Source: Anodontia alba
Lineage: Eukaryota; Mollusca; Bivalvia; Lucinida; Lucinidae
Direction of reading: 5' to 3'
Length of the DNA: 64,000 nucleotides
NCBI GenBank assembly: GCA_964016985.1
Contig: OZ024830.1
Location: 19,740,387-19,804,386 of the forward strand
Below are positions 21,829 to 35,111 of the stretch, piece by piece; position 1 is the stretch's first letter, and the number at the start of each line of letters is the position of its first letter. Below the pieces are notes generated by a model. The model was not told where the DNA came from, made no database searches, and was given only the letters and a program-made list of their open reading frames with translations. The position numbers were made by a program, and so were the translations under genes.

Positions 21829-22458
21829 ACACTGTTTGCCATACACACAGCAATATTTTAGAAGATCAAGGGGTAGCAAAATGGGCTATTTCAAATTTTA
21901 GGACAAGTATTTTAGGTAGATAAGGTGTCCCAATACTTAGGGTAAATAAGGTATATATTAGGAAATGACACAAATCAAAGAAAAACCTAGTACACAATAA
22001 TTAGGGTAAATATGGTATAATGTACGAACTTTACACAGTTGCAAATTCAACCACAACAGAAAACAAACAAGAGTTGTCAGAAGACAATGCAGCTTGCCGG
22101 AAAGGTCTAATCCGATAAGAAAACAATCTTTTATTAAAGATTAAATGCAGAACTTAAACATAGCTGTAAACAACAGCGACTAAATACAGGACAGAAACTT
22201 AGAATGTTATACAAGAATGGTAAAGTTTATATGTGAGAATGACAGAATTTTAGAATCAAAAGGAGACCGTTGTTACAAACAGACGCATAAAGATTACATT
22301 GTTCAGGGATTACACTGTTTGGAGTTTCTGGCTCTCAGACATCTCTGAATAGAGAGTCTACAGACAAAATTTTAAATAAGCATTTATTGCCCAAAAACGA
22401 CCACATAGTATGAACAGAAATCTATAAATTTCTGTACATCTTACTTAGTTGGACCCTT

Positions 22459-22762
22459 CTAAGTTGGCTTTGGTGTGGATGTTTGATGTCGCTTTCTTCT
22501 TAAGCCCTTCTGTGGAGTTGATGCAATACGCTCATGTCGTTTTCTTGCGACGTTTTTTCCTTGGACCAGTGTTGGCAACTCTTCAGAATTTTGAAACTGG
22601 CTTTCAGATCCCAAATCATACTCAGTTTCACTTGAAAGGTTCTTTTGCAAACAATTGCTTTGCAAGAAATTCGGAAGAATTGATTCATGTTTTCCAGCTG
22701 ATTCCATATACAAAATTTGTAAATGTAATAGCTCAGCAAACATCTGAATGTCCGATTTCGGG
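22459..22762 (-). pseudogene. C-terminal piece of a transposase-like gene, unit A copy
   Basis: On the minus strand a 94-residue reading starts at MFAELLHLQILYMESAGKHE and ends in a basic tail (KNVARKRHERIASTPQK...), with the stop at 22459. An AATAAA signal lies about 71 bp past the stop (tttatt at 22383-22388 on the plus strand). The open frame runs on upstream into LINE sequence, but that part is not original. The identical piece in unit B lies next to LINE copy 2, whose other side carries a SWIM-type transposase on the same strand. I therefore read it as the severed end of that gene. Confidence 0.5.
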
Positions 22763-23092
22763 GTCCCGTGCTTAGAATAGGCCAGACGTACCCTCTGCGT
22801 GACGTACAAGCCATCTAAAAGAGGCTGCCCGTAACCACCCGGGCCCTCGAAATAGGTGGCTGCCTTCCGCTTCTGTGGCAGTTGGGTAAAACCCTTAACA
22901 TAACAGAGCAACCGTCCGTTCAACCGGTATAATTCCAGACTATAAAATTAAATTTACTAAAATGCATCTTAAATTGAGAGGGAAAAAAAAAAAAAAAAAA
23001 AAAAAAAAAAAGCAAATTTCGCGAGATCTATCCTTTTAAACCTTTCCTATCTCATATTACTAACATGCTTTTGTTTGTGTATCATCCTGTGC
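22763..23092 (+). mobile_element. 5'-end fragment of the LINE, cut by the duplication breakpoint
   Basis: Matches the first part of the LINE 5' UTR (from gtcccgtgc) but lacks about 11 bases of the initial internal repeat and has a poly(A) expansion at 22983-23010. It stops abruptly at the junction with unit B, so the truncation comes from the duplication rather than from reverse transcription; LINEs normally lose their 5' end, not their 3' end. Confidence 0.85.
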
Positions 23093-23109
23093 ACATTCAT
23101 ACGTGCAAA

Positions 23110-23141
23110 GCGGGCCCGAAGGGCCCGCGTGCGATGCACGC
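23110..23141. repeat. Double GC-rich hairpin at the start of unit B
   Basis: Two adjacent perfect hairpins: gcgggccc-gaa-gggcccgc (23110-23128) and gcgtgc-gat-gcacgc (23127-23141). Unit A has a short 'ggagctcgcc' at the matching place. Confidence 0.7.
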
Positions 23142-23966
23142 CTATAGATAACACGCAGCATTTAAATAAAGTTTATTCAAATGTAGTTATTTACCTAAGA
23201 AACTTAAAAACTTAGGACAACATGGCATCTTTCATATGTAATACTGGATCCAGCATCAGAAACCTAATTCTGACCGACGCTCAATGAAGCCGGAACACAT
23301 TTTTGCTCACAAGTATCTTCTCGACATATCGAGAGAGGATTAGAATCTATTTACTTCGCATTTAAATTAATCCAAAAAATTTTCAAAGTTCAAATTCCAA
23401 AGTCAGATGTGAAACGAAATGAAAGCTAACCGAATTTACACCGTACTGGGGAAAAAAGAAACAAAATGTGCACGAGAATCCTGGCATTACGTAACGAGGT
23501 GTTCCCGTGACGTAGCTTTTGTTGTCCGCTAAATGTTCCTGCGGGATTTTTCTGTCGCTGTAACCACGTTTGTATACACTTTTTTTTTTTTTTTTTTTTA
23601 GATGTAAAGCAGGTATTTATGAAACCAGCACATTGACACAAGATTTTAAGGTAATTTAATCATTTATCTAATCCAATATGTATAAATTTAATGCTGTTCA
23701 TTGCTTGAAAAAAAAAGGTTTTAAAAGAGGTGCTCTGTAGGTTCAATTCGCTTGGCATTGGTGTGTATTTTGTTTCTTAAAAAAAAAAAAAAAAAAAAGA
23801 GGGAGAAAATGAGTGCAAGTCACACATTGATATGAATGAGGATTTGAATATAATATCAAATATATGGCGATTTGTATTCCTGAAGAAAGGCTTAATAAAC
23901 GGTCTTTTCGCCCAGTGTAAATTGTTTTGACTAATAATTAAATTTGCGAGTGATGACGTCATAATC

Positions 23967-24038
23967 GTGGTGGCTGTGTTAGTCAAGTCGTTGGAACTGG
24001 AAAGCGGGTGACGCGAGTTCAAACCCAGTCTATGCACT
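23967..24038 (+). repeat. tRNA-like motif, unit B copy
   Basis: Same as 17923-17994, with the B-box-like GAGTTCAAACCC intact and the upstream TGACGTCA at 23954-23961. Confidence 0.3.
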
Positions 24039-24112
24039 TTTAAATTTTTACTTTTAAAAAGTTTTTTTCATAAGTTAATTTATTTCTTAAACATATTTTT
24101 ACCTAAATGAAG

Positions 24113-24147
<35 letters not shown>

Positions 24148-25835
24148 AAAACCCTCTCTGCAGAAACATTTTTTCTCCACCAGTTGAAATTATTCCCGGC
24201 AGATTATTCCAATATCAATTGCACCAACCTGTATGTACTAGTTCAGAGAATGGGAGTCCGGTGAAGAGCATACTCCTGTGATTAGTTAACCAAATTATCC
24301 CAGTCCATAGAAATTTGATGGACCTCTTTGGCTGAAGGCAATTGCCTTGCCCTGTCTTACATACCTTTAGTCAAGAAGTCGACAGGAAACATTAATGTCC
24401 ATCTAATTTTCTGTGTTTTATTTATTCATTAGGGTTACTATGCTTCTGCTAAGCAGGCAAATGACGTCGATACAACATTGCCTCAGTGTTTTGAATCTCT
24501 GATAAGGATTTTAAAGATCAAATGACAGTTTTACTGTTTCAACGGCATTGCTATATATAACTATGGAGATTTTTGCCGTAAACAACATCAAATGGCCAAC
24601 CCACTGCGAAAATATGCCAGCTGACAGTAAAATAGCACATTTGTCACATTCGAAAAAAAAATCATTGCTCTTAAAGAAATGCTGTATTCACCCAAAAAGG
24701 CCAGAGTGCAACATTTTGTTTAAAGGTAAAACTTTGCAAACATATTTTGAATAGGTTTTCCTTTGATTTAAAAATCGAAACTGTTGACTAAGTTTTAACT
24801 TTTAGGCTAGTATAGTAGTTTTAGGGATGTGGTATATTTGCCTTTCTACTTGAAGTAGTATGGGATATTTGACATTTTACTACCAAGGATGTGGATATTT
24901 GGAACCCAGTTTGGTAATTTTATGGATATTTAAAAACAAATAAAAGTAGAGATATTGCAGGGAATACACAGAAGGGATATCAGATGTTCGTCTGTTGACT
25001 TCCAGGGATACAGGATATTGATGACACCCTCTCCTCCTCCCCGCCCCCAACACACACACCCCACAAACGCCACCACCACATATCCTATACAAGCCTCACT
25101 TTTTCTCAAGCATGCACATGAATATGCGCTCTCTCTTTTGTCTCTCGGCCACAGGACCTGTCTCAGCCTATCAATGTGCTGGAGTCATGCAAAACAAATG
25201 TTATGGGAATAGGGAACATGGTAATTTTGAAAGTTACTTTTAGGAAACATGGTCGATTATTTTTAGGGAACATGTTACCTCCTGGGAGGCCTATGTAGTG
25301 GGGTGGCTTTGCATGCATCTAGGTAGTGCCTAATTTCATATTAAATAAAATTAGATCTAGTAAGAGATAAAATGATCTACGAACATTGCAGTTCTTTGAC
25401 TTTTTTTACCTGAAGAGTTCCTCTACAGGTTATACCATTCAAACATACTCGTTTTACTCCTTGTTGCCATCGTGTATTTGTTGACATTATCGAAAACAAA
25501 AGTGTCGCTTAACATTCTTATTTTGTTTTTATATCTGTCCTCCATAGGTCCATCGCGGCACTCCAATTTCATTCGATTTGCAATTCTTTCATGAACACAG
25601 GATACAAGTTTTCATGTTTTACATCGTTTTAATATTTTACATCGTCAGCTGATTCGCATAAGTATCCGCCATTTTGAATGTGCGTCATCGAACCTTGTAA
25701 CTACGTTACCGTGTGACGTAATGCTTAACGGTTGACGTCAACTACCAAATGGGGAAGTCAGGTAATAAAAATAATCATAAAAATCAATACAAATCTCATT
25801 TATGCAAAACATTCGCTCAGTGAGGGGTGTTAGAA

Positions 25836-26012
25836 AAGAAATAAATTATTCTGAACCGTGCTCAAATGCCGCAGATAAAGCACAGTTGAGTTTGGGTTGT
25901 ACCCATTTGAACACTCGCTCGCTGCGCTCGCTCGTGCTCAAATGGGTACAACCCAAACTCAACTGTGCTTTATCTTGGGCATTTGAGCACGGTTCGGAAT
26001 AATTTATTTCTT
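25836..26012. mobile_element. Long hairpin element (MITE-like), unit B
   Basis: Duplicate of the hairpin at 19797-19973. Its arms match slightly better (gagtttgggttgtaccc), so the unit A arm has gained mutations. Confidence 0.75.
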
Positions 26013-27821
26013 AATTAAAGACTAACTATGTGACCAGTGATGTGTGACCAAAAATGTACTGATCCAACAAACGCTTGGGTGGTTCGGTGCTTATCCTGAA
26101 AAACAAGGGTGAATTGTCACAGGCTATTGACACAGCTAGTGTCAGATTTAATTTGGCATTTGCTTTCCATGGTAATGCAGTGTTTTCAGAGAAGACACTG
26201 TTAATCATTGTATCTTTTTCTATACATCTGAAAACCTTGGTGGATGGTGGGAAGGCGTGAATGTGGTAAGGGTGTACAAGCCAGTATTTCGAAACCTACG
26301 CCATTCATATACCTGACCTTTGAAAAAATGGACCCATTCATGTACTTGATCATCTGAAATGTTGACATATTCATATACTGCCCTTTGACTTTTATACCCA
26401 TTTATTGCTAGTAGTTAGACAAATATAGCAGTCAGTTCATTGAATACAAAGGGAACAAGCAGCCTCGACAAATCTCTGAGTGAAAAAATATATGCATTTA
26501 CCGGGATGTGAAAAAAAAAAAAAAAAAAAAAAAAAACCAGAAAAGTGGGGCCTTTCACATAAGATTCAAGAAAAATCGGGTCAGTCATATACTTTTTGTT
26601 GAAAAAAGGGGGCTAATCATATACCTGGCAGCACTGAAAATGGGGGCCATTCAACACACACATCTAGACACACATCCATACTATGTCATATACAGGAAGT
26701 TAACCACCTCCCCCACTGAGCTGAAAATTCTCAGAACGTCCTTACTATCCCTACTTTGCATGATTGAAATGCCTACTTTTGCCCTACTTTAAACCATACT
26801 TAATATCTCTACTTTTTCACTGGAGGGCACTTGAAAGCCTGTTTGCACATAAAATTTTACCAAACTGGTTTGCCTATCCTTAGAAGTTAGATGTGTCCAA
26901 AAATACTGACAGAATGGCCAACAGTTTACCTACAGGAGCAGTTTGATCTGGGTCTACAATGTTTGCTCAGACCTTCTTGACAGAATATTTCAGTCTTACA
27001 TATATGCCATTTTGTTACTATCTCAGTCCAGATCTGGACTCTGAGATATAATTAGTTAATTAGTCAAGGGTTCTTATTATCAGCATCATATGAATTTGCC
27101 TCACAGGGTGTAATTAATAGCAGCTGTCTGCAGTTGTGGACAGCAGAGAGAAAATCTTGTCTATGAACATGTGTGATGTAGAGATAAAATAATGTAAAAC
27201 AGCAAATTTAATGTGTGTATAATGTGGCAAATTTAATTTCATTCAGTGGGTACAAGACAAACATAGATTATTTGATAACAATAGCACAAAGTTGATTAGA
27301 ATTTGAATAGAATATTCAATATACATAATATTCAATACAGATAAAAATTCATTCAGTTAAAAACTATAGTCATGTGACAAGAAAACCAACAATATTTGGC
27401 CTGTAAACCCAGAGGACTTCTGCACAATCACATCAGAGCGTTTGCTGTCCGCAAGAAGAATTCATGGGTTCTTAGCTACCCAGATAGCACACAGCAAAGA
27501 CTCAGATCAGACTGGATGGATGTCCGGGCTGGTCGGAGTCTTCGCTGGGCACACAGGCCATATTGTTTGTTTTCCCATGCCGGGGCTCAAATTATTATGT
27601 GCTATTCACATGAACATATATATTCAGTCAAATAAACATGCACTTTTATTTCAGATCAAATGCTCAAAATGACACTAGTATATCTCAAAATGACACTTGT
27701 ATTTCAATGTTCAAATGTCTGCTTTTAATTTAACACAATGTATTAATTATATGGATTTAATAAATTATATATACCGTGATAACCCTAAGTATAAGGAGAG
27801 ATAGGCTTTTGCAAAGAGTGA

Positions 27822-27866
27822 AGACCCAGATCAGACACTGCAAAATGTGGCATCTGATCAGGGTCT
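27822..27866. repeat. Short palindrome of the agaccc-gatcag type, unit B
   Basis: Duplicate of 21784-21828 with one changed base in the right arm. Confidence 0.5.
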
Positions 27867-28502
27867 ACACTGTTTGCCATACACACAGCAATATTTTAGA
27901 TAGATCAAGGGGTAGCAAAATGGGCTATTTCAAATTTTAGGACAAGTATTTTAGGTAGAGATAAGGTGTCCCAATACTTAGGGTAAATAAGGTATATATT
28001 AGGAAATGACACAAATCAAAGAAAAACCTAGTACACAATAATTAGGGTAAATATGGTATAATGTACGAACTTTACACAGTTGCAAATTCAACCACAACAG
28101 AAAACAAACAAGAGTTGTCAGAAGACAATGCAGCTTGCCGGAAAGGGCTGATCCGATAAGAAAACAATCTTTTATTAAAGATTAAATGCAGAACTTAAAC
28201 ATAGCTGTAAACAACAGAGACTTAATACAGGACAGAAACTTAGAATGTTATACACGAATGGTAAAGTTTATATGTGAGAATGACAGAATTTTAGAATCAA
28301 AAGGAGACCGTTGTTACAAACAGACGCATAAAGATTACTTATTGTTCAGGGATTACACTGTTTGGAGTTTCTGGCTCTCAGACATCTCTGAATAGAGAGT
28401 CTACAGACAAAATTTTAAATAAGCATTTATTGCCCAAAAAACGACCACATAGTATGAACAGAAATCTATAAATTTCTGTACATCTTACTTAGTTGGACCC
28501 TT

Positions 28503-28806
28503 CTAAGTTGGCTTTGGTGTGGATGTTTGATGTCGCTTTCTTCTTAAGCCCTTCTGTGGAGTTGATGCAATACGCTCATGTCGTTTTCTTGCGACGTTTT
28601 TTCTTTGGACCAGTGTTGGCAACTCTTCAGAATTTTGAAACTGGCTTTCAGATCCCAAATCATACTCAATTTCACTTGAAAGGTTCTTTTGTAAACAATT
28701 GCTTTGCAAGAAATTCGGAAGATTTGATTCATGTTTTCCAGCTGATTCCATATACAAAATTTGTAAATGTAATAGCTCAGCAAACATCTGAATGTCCGAT
28801 TTCGGG
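28503..28806 (-). pseudogene. C-terminal piece of a SWIM-type transposase gene, split by LINE copy 2
   Basis: A minus-strand frame with 94 residues after MFAELLHLQ and a very basic end; stop at 28503, AATAAA about 72 bp further (tttatt at 28426-28431). LINE copy 2 begins at 28807 directly upstream of it on the minus strand. Beyond the LINE, at 35288-35925, a minus-strand DDE/SWIM transposase ends without its own C-terminus. Orientation and position fit one gene cut in two by the LINE. The join cannot be proven from this sequence alone, since this piece has no recognised domain. Confidence 0.5.
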
Positions 28807-30142
28807 GTCCCGTGCTGGTTCCGGGCTTGGAATAGGCCAGACGTACCCTCTGCGTGACGTACAAGCCGTCTAAAAGAGGCTGCCCGTGAGCACCCGGGCC
28901 CTCAAAATAGGTGGCTGCCTTCCGCTTCTGTGGCAGTTGGGTAAAACCCCTAACATAACAGAGCAACCGTCCGTTCAACCGGTATAATTCCAGACTATAA
29001 AATTAAATTTACTGAAATGCATCTTAAATTGAGAGAGAGAGAGAGAAAAAAAAAAAAAAAAAAAAAAATTCGCGAGATCTATCCTTTTAAACCTTTCCTA
29101 TCTCATATTACTAACATGCTTCATTTGTTTTTGTATCATCCTGTGCCCGTGGGTCGCACATGGGACGAAGATTATAACCTCATCTGTATTTAACATATGT
29201 GTTTGTATTGTGTTTGTGTCATTTTTCCGAGCTCTAGCATTCTCCACATTAAAAAGTAAGATGCATTTAATATTGTTAGATATAAAACTAAACGTTTTTC
29301 AAGGTATGAAAGCTACATATCATTTGAAAGCTACATATCATCTAACATAGCTTGTTTGTTTGACTCTCTTAAAAAATGAATCCAAAATGAATCCTTCTTT
29401 CTTTAATAAACTGTTTATTTTAAATATGGATCTCCTAATTTGTTAAAAATAACCTTTCAATTTCCCAGACGTTTTCGGCCTCCCTTGTCTGTAGGGAATA
29501 ACATCTACAGATCACTTTCCTTCTGTAGTGGATAGGGTGTAATCCCCTATTAAAACAGGAACCACCTGTTTGCCGTGGGTGGCGTCTCGTATGCTGGGAG
29601 AGGGGAACCTGATGATTGAGGAAAGCCCAGGGATCTCCAGCTTTTCAACACATCATTTTGGCCCTAATTTCAGATAGAAGAGCGGTCTGGGTTAGATCCG
29701 GCCTAGATCAATCGGCTCAGTCGTGCCAAGCTCTAGAAGCGCACAACTTGTTCTTAGCTTCTTTCTCTCTTTCATACGTATCTTTATGGTACCAACCGGG
29801 CGTTTTTTCTCATGTTCCTCTAACTTTAAGTGAGTTTCAATGGGCGGCGGCTGAAGGGTCAATTGGTGGGCTTGTATTGGGGCTTTGGCGGAAACCTCTG
29901 TGAGTGGAGGCTGTGGATAGGGGGATGAACTCAACTGTTCATAAATTTTTCTATGGAAATTAAGATGAATAGGTGGGAAATCGTCTAAGCATGAGGCCGA
30001 GCTGAAGACTGATCTTGACACCGAGTATAATAGCAATGTAGCTTTGACGTTAGAAATAGGAGATCCATTTCTGTTAAACGTCCCCTTGTAGGGCTCCATG
30101 GAGGGTGGGGCGCATAGCTATCGAATATTAAATTTCATCACC

Positions 30143-31378
30143 ATGGCCTCTCGAAAACGATTTCTGGCGTTCGACTCTTCGGAGGACGACACGCAACCGA
30201 CTACTTTTACGTTCAAAGCTAATGAGAACTTCGCTAAATTTTTAGTGATTTCGAGTAAGGAAGACAAACCAATTATTTCACTGTCTCCATTCATCATAGA
30301 AAAACAAATTGAATCTTTAATAGGCACTCCAAAAAATGTTAAAAATTAAAAAATGGAACTCTTTTGGTCGAAACAAACAGAAAATCTCAAACTGATAATC
30401 TCTTGAAAATTACAAAATTCTTTAACATTAATGTCACTGTCACGGAACATAAAACACTCAATAGTTGCAAAGGTATTATCCGTGACAGAATGCTAAAACA
30501 TGAAACTGAAGAAAATATCACAGAATATCTTAACACACAAGGAGTAACAGCTTGCAAACGTTTTAAAATTAAAAAAGATGGAAACCTTATAGAAACAAAT
30601 ACATTTTTACTAACTTTCAACACCACATCTTTGCCGAAATCACTAAAACATTTTTACCGAATTATACCGGTTGAAGTCTACATCCCAAATCCTCTGCGGT
30701 GTTTCAACTGTCAGAGGTTTGGACATCATGAAAACGGCTGTCCGGAAGCACCTGGATCAGTATGTGAAAAATGTGGTATGGGTGACTTTGATCACCATAC
30801 AAATGCTTGTAAAAATGAAGCCAAGTGTGTGAAATGTCACAAAAACCATCAATCAAAATCAAATCAGTGTGAAATTTGGAAAAAAGAGAAAGAAATAATG
30901 AAAATTAAAGTTACACAAAAAATTACTTATTTGGAAGCCAAAAAAATTCAAGAAAATCAACCTGAAATCACCTTTGCAAAAGTTGTTCAATCCCTAAACA
31001 TTAAACCTGAAACCAAAGAAACTTCTACCCAGTTTAATGAAAAAGATTCTGTCATCAAAGCAAATTCAAAAGTTATTATTCCTACTCTAAAACCTAAACC
31101 TAAATCCGCATCTACTCATCAGTCTAGACCACCAACAAAATCTCAAAACAGTTCACAAACACAGCCAAGTAAAGCAAGTGGATCCCAAAGATCCAGATCC
31201 AGGAACAGGACAGCTGATCAAAAAGGAAAAAAATGGAAAAGAAAAGGATAAAGAACCAAATCCATACAGTAAAGGGGGATCGGCCGATCCGATCAAGTTG
31301 GTCAATCGGTTCGATTCCCTCGAGAGCATGGAGTTAGAGACTGACTCCTCCATGCTGTCGCAGACCCGGAAAAAATAA
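30143..31378 (+). pseudogene. LINE copy 2 ORF1, frameshifted gag-like ORF
   Basis: Same start context (ccATGGcctctcg) as copy 1. The frame breaks near 30340, where the A run before 'ttaaaaaatgg' is shorter, and again near 31230-31250 in the Lys-rich tail, where it stops early. The zinc-knuckle block (about 30700-30875) is intact, with one Asn-to-Lys change in the third knuckle relative to copy 1. Confidence 0.85.
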
Positions 31379-31420
31379 AAGGATTAAGTTCCTTATTTTG
31401 AAATCATCTCTCCATTCATC

Positions 31421-34400
31421 ATGGATAAAAATCAATTATTCAGTGGAACTGTCGAGGACTCAAAGCAAATTATAACGAAATTTTAATTTTAACAACACTA
31501 CTTTCTCCGACTGTCTTTTGTCTCCAGGAAACCTTTTTAAAAACTACAGATAATGTTAATTTTAAAAATTATAGTTTATATAATCATATCGCAACTGAAA
31601 ATCAGAAAGCATCAGGAGGTTCATCTATCCTTGTAAAATCAAATGTTCCTCATAGACAGATAGATATAAATAGTAATTTACAAGCTGTTGCTGTAAATGT
31701 CACTCTGTCTAAATCCATAGCAATTTGTTCTCTATATCTTCCTCCACACTGTAAATTTTCTAAACACGATTTAGAAAATCTTATAAACCAGTTACCTCGT
31801 CCTTATTTTTTATTAGGTGACTTTAATAGTCATAGCAAACTATGGGGTTGTCTGGATACAAATGACAAAGGAGAAATAATAGAAAATTTTATTGCAGAAA
31901 ATGATCTATGTTTATTAACGATAAACAACCAACTTATCTTCATTCTCCTACAAGAAATTATTTTGCTTTAGATTTGTCTATATGCTCTCCAAATATTTAC
32001 TTAGATTTTGATTGGTCAGTTCTAGACGACCTTCATGGGAGCGATCATTTTCCAGTTAAAATTGAAGAAATTGAATCGACAAATGAAGACCATCATTCCC
32101 GATGGAATTTGAATAAAGCAAACTGGGAGAATTTTATGGAGCTATGTAATGAAAAATTAAAACCTAAAATGTTTAAAACAGCAGATGATATACAAGCTTT
32201 TACTGATACATTAATTCATATAGCCGAAAAATGTATTCCGAAGTCCTTGACACGTTCAAAAAGAAATAGACCTTGGTTTAATAAAGATGTTAAAAATTCA
32301 ATAAATAAAAGAAAATCTGCCTTACGAAAGTTCAATAGGCAGCCAACAAAAGCAAATCTAATCCATGCCAAACAAATGCGAGCAAAAGCTCGCAAGACAA
32401 TAAAAACGGCTAAAAGAACATCTTGGCAGCAATACGTCTCCAAACTTAATTCTAGAACTCCAGCAAAGAAGATATGGGACATGATACGAAAAATTACTGG
32501 CAAAAATAAAAATAACAAGCATGTCCATATTAAATCAAATGGAAATATATGCTCAACGACTAAAGATATTTCCAATGCACTAGGAGAGAATTTTCAGAAA
32601 AACTCTTCTAGTGCAAACTATTCCGAAACCTTTCAAAACATAAAACAAGAACGAGAGAAAGAGCATCTAAATTTTATGTCACTAAACCATGAAAAATATA
32701 ATGTACCATTCACAGCTTCAGAATTATTAGATGCTCTTCATAAATCTCATGATACAGCTGCTGGTCCTGATGATATTCATTATCAAATTCTTAAACATTT
32801 ACCCGATAACGCTTTAGAAACATTATTAAATATTTTAAATGATAGTTGGATCACTGAGAAATTTCCAAAAGACTGGAGTAAAGCAACGATTATACCTATA
32901 CCAAAACCAAATAAAGATCATACTGAAGCTACTAACTATAGACCTATTGCTTTAACAAGTTGTTTATGTAAAACAATGGAGAGAATGATTAATGATAGAC
33001 TGGTTTGGTTCTTGGAATCAAACCAGCTTATAACAAAATATCAAGCTGGATTCAGAAAAAATAATTGTACAAACGATCATTTGATTCGTTTGGAATCTTT
33101 TATTCGTGATGCCTTTTTTTAAAAAAGAACATGTCGTAGCTGTATTTTTTGACCTTGAAAAAGCTTACGATACTACTTGGAAACATGGCATCATAAAAGA
33201 TTTACATAAATTAGGCCTTAAAGGCCGATTACCACTTTTTATTCAAAATTTTTATCAGATCGAACATTTAATGTTCGAATAGGTAATACGTTATCGGACA
33301 TATTTAAACAAGGTGTACCACAGGGAAGCATTTTATCACCTTCCTTGTTCGGCATTAAAATTAACGATATTGTTAAATGTGTGAAAGACCTTGATTGTTC
33401 TCTTTTTGTTGACGATTTCGGAATATTTATTAGATCGAAAAATATGGAAACCATTGAATTCAAACTACAACGATGTTTAAATAATATAGAAGATTGGGCA
33501 ACAGAAAATGGTTTCAAATTTTCAAAAACAAAAACTCAATGCGTTCATTTTTGTCAGATACGTCAGCTACATTTAGATCCTCGTCTCACCATATACAGTA
33601 GTCCCTTTCCAATTGTCAGTGAAGCAAAATTCCTGGGTCTTTTGTTCGATAACAAATTATCTTTTATACCACACATCAAAGCTTTAAAAGCTAAATGTTT
33701 AAAAGCACTTGATATTCTTAAAGTTCTCTCCAGGTCCGACTGGGGAGGAGATCGTACTATTCTTTTAAATCTTTATAGATCTTTAATTAGATCTAAACTG
33801 GATTATGGATCCATAGCTTATGGATCCGCAAGAAAATCTTATTTGAAATCTTTGGATACTATTCATCACCAAGGTTTACGTCTGGCTCTAGGGGCTTTTC
33901 GTACTTCTCCGATCGAAAGTTTATACGCTGAATCAAATGAACCATCATTATATATAAGAAGGGAAAAATTATCTCTTCAATATGTTGCTAAATTAGCTGC
34001 CAATCCACGAAATTCAGCCTATGATTGTGTTTTTAATCCTAAGTACGAAAGATTTTACAACAATAAACCAACGGCTATTAAACCCCTTGGCCTGAGAATA
34101 CAACCGTTACTTGAAGAGGCCAATATTAATATTAAAAATGTTCAGCATTTGTCTTTTCCATCAAAAGAGCCATGGACGTTAAACCCTCCAAAGATTATAT
34201 TAGACCTTCATAAAAATAATAAAAAAAAAAAAAAAAAACAAAAAAAAACAGAAGTTGAGTCGCATATTTTTAAAAATAAATTTTTAGAAATCAAATCAAA
34301 TTATAAACATTACCTGTCAATTTATACAGATGGTTCGAAACAAGATGAGAAAGTTGCTTGTTCTGTTATTAGTCCAAATTTTACTGACAGTTTCAGATTA

Positions 34401-35111
34401 CCTGATAATAGCTCCATTTTTACCGCTGAAGCCAAGGCAATTGATTTTGCACTTTACCATATCAGAGATCAGTCTGAAAAACAGTTCATCATTTATTCAG
34501 ATTCTCTTTCTGTATGAAAATCTCTTAAAGATTTACACCATAGAAATCCATTAATTCAGCAAATTCTTAAAAAATATAATTACCTTTCAGTTTCAAAAGA
34601 AATTGTATTTTGTTGGCTTCCCAGCCACGTTAATATTCGTGGAAATGAAATAGCCGATTTAGAAGCCAAATCGGCACTATCCTTAGTGATAACAAATTTC
34701 AAAATTCCTCACTCCGACTTTAAATCAAACACCCGTCAATACATCAACAGCAAATGTCAGTCTGTTTGGGAAACACAAACTCAAAATAAACTAAATGAAA
34801 TAAAACCAAATTTTAACAGCAAATGCACATTCACTAATCTCAGCAGAAAAGAACAAAAAAAAATCACCAGATGTAGACTTGGACACACTAGAATTACTCA
34901 TTCTTATATTTTAAAAAATGAACAAGCTCCATTCTGCATTCCTTGCAACGAACTTTTTACAGTCAAACATTTTCTTATCACTTGTGCAGAATTTGATTAT
35001 ATTCGCACAAAGTATTTTAATGTAAAAACTATAAAGGAACTTTTTAATGATATACCATCTAAGAAAATGCTCGACTTTCTTAAAGAGATCGGACTTTTTA
35101 ATAAAATATAA
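31421..35111 (+). pseudogene. LINE copy 2 ORF2, broken endonuclease/RT/RNase H
   Basis: The A run at the start is one base short (atggataaaaatc), shifting the frame immediately. Another shift lies near 31915 in the endonuclease, a T-run insertion near 33115 in the RT palm, and a shift near 33250. About six bases are missing before the GVPQGS block, there is an A-rich expansion at about 34219-34249, and a TTA-to-TGA stop at 34515-34517 in RNase H. Open islands remain at 31908-33122 and 33345-34517, with FVDD preserved. It cannot make a full protein. Confidence 0.88.

Larger units (their letters stand above)
17066..23092. repeat. Tandem segmental duplication, unit A (about 6.03 kb)
   Basis: Nearly the whole stretch recurs at 23093-29146 in the same direction, with only scattered substitutions, poly(A) length changes and small indels. 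The unit starts at acattcatacgtgcaaagcg and ends inside a LINE 5' UTR. It contains a tRNA-like motif, a long hairpin element, short palindromes, and the 3' piece of a minus-strand transposase gene. A large unit repeated head to tail at high identity indicates a recent duplication, or an assembly that placed two haplotypes in tandem. Confidence 0.9.
23093..29146. repeat. Tandem segmental duplication, unit B (about 6.05 kb)
   Basis: Second copy of 17066-23092. Differences from unit A include an extra double hairpin at 23110-23141, shorter or longer poly(A) runs, and scattered base changes. Unit B ends within the LINE 5' UTR at 29146, but here the LINE continues in full, so unit B keeps the original right-hand context. 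Confidence 0.9.

Noticed and set aside
22459..22923. Single 154-residue minus-strand protein in unit A
   Set aside because: Its first part is LINE 5' UTR read antisense; only the last 94 residues or so are native sequence.
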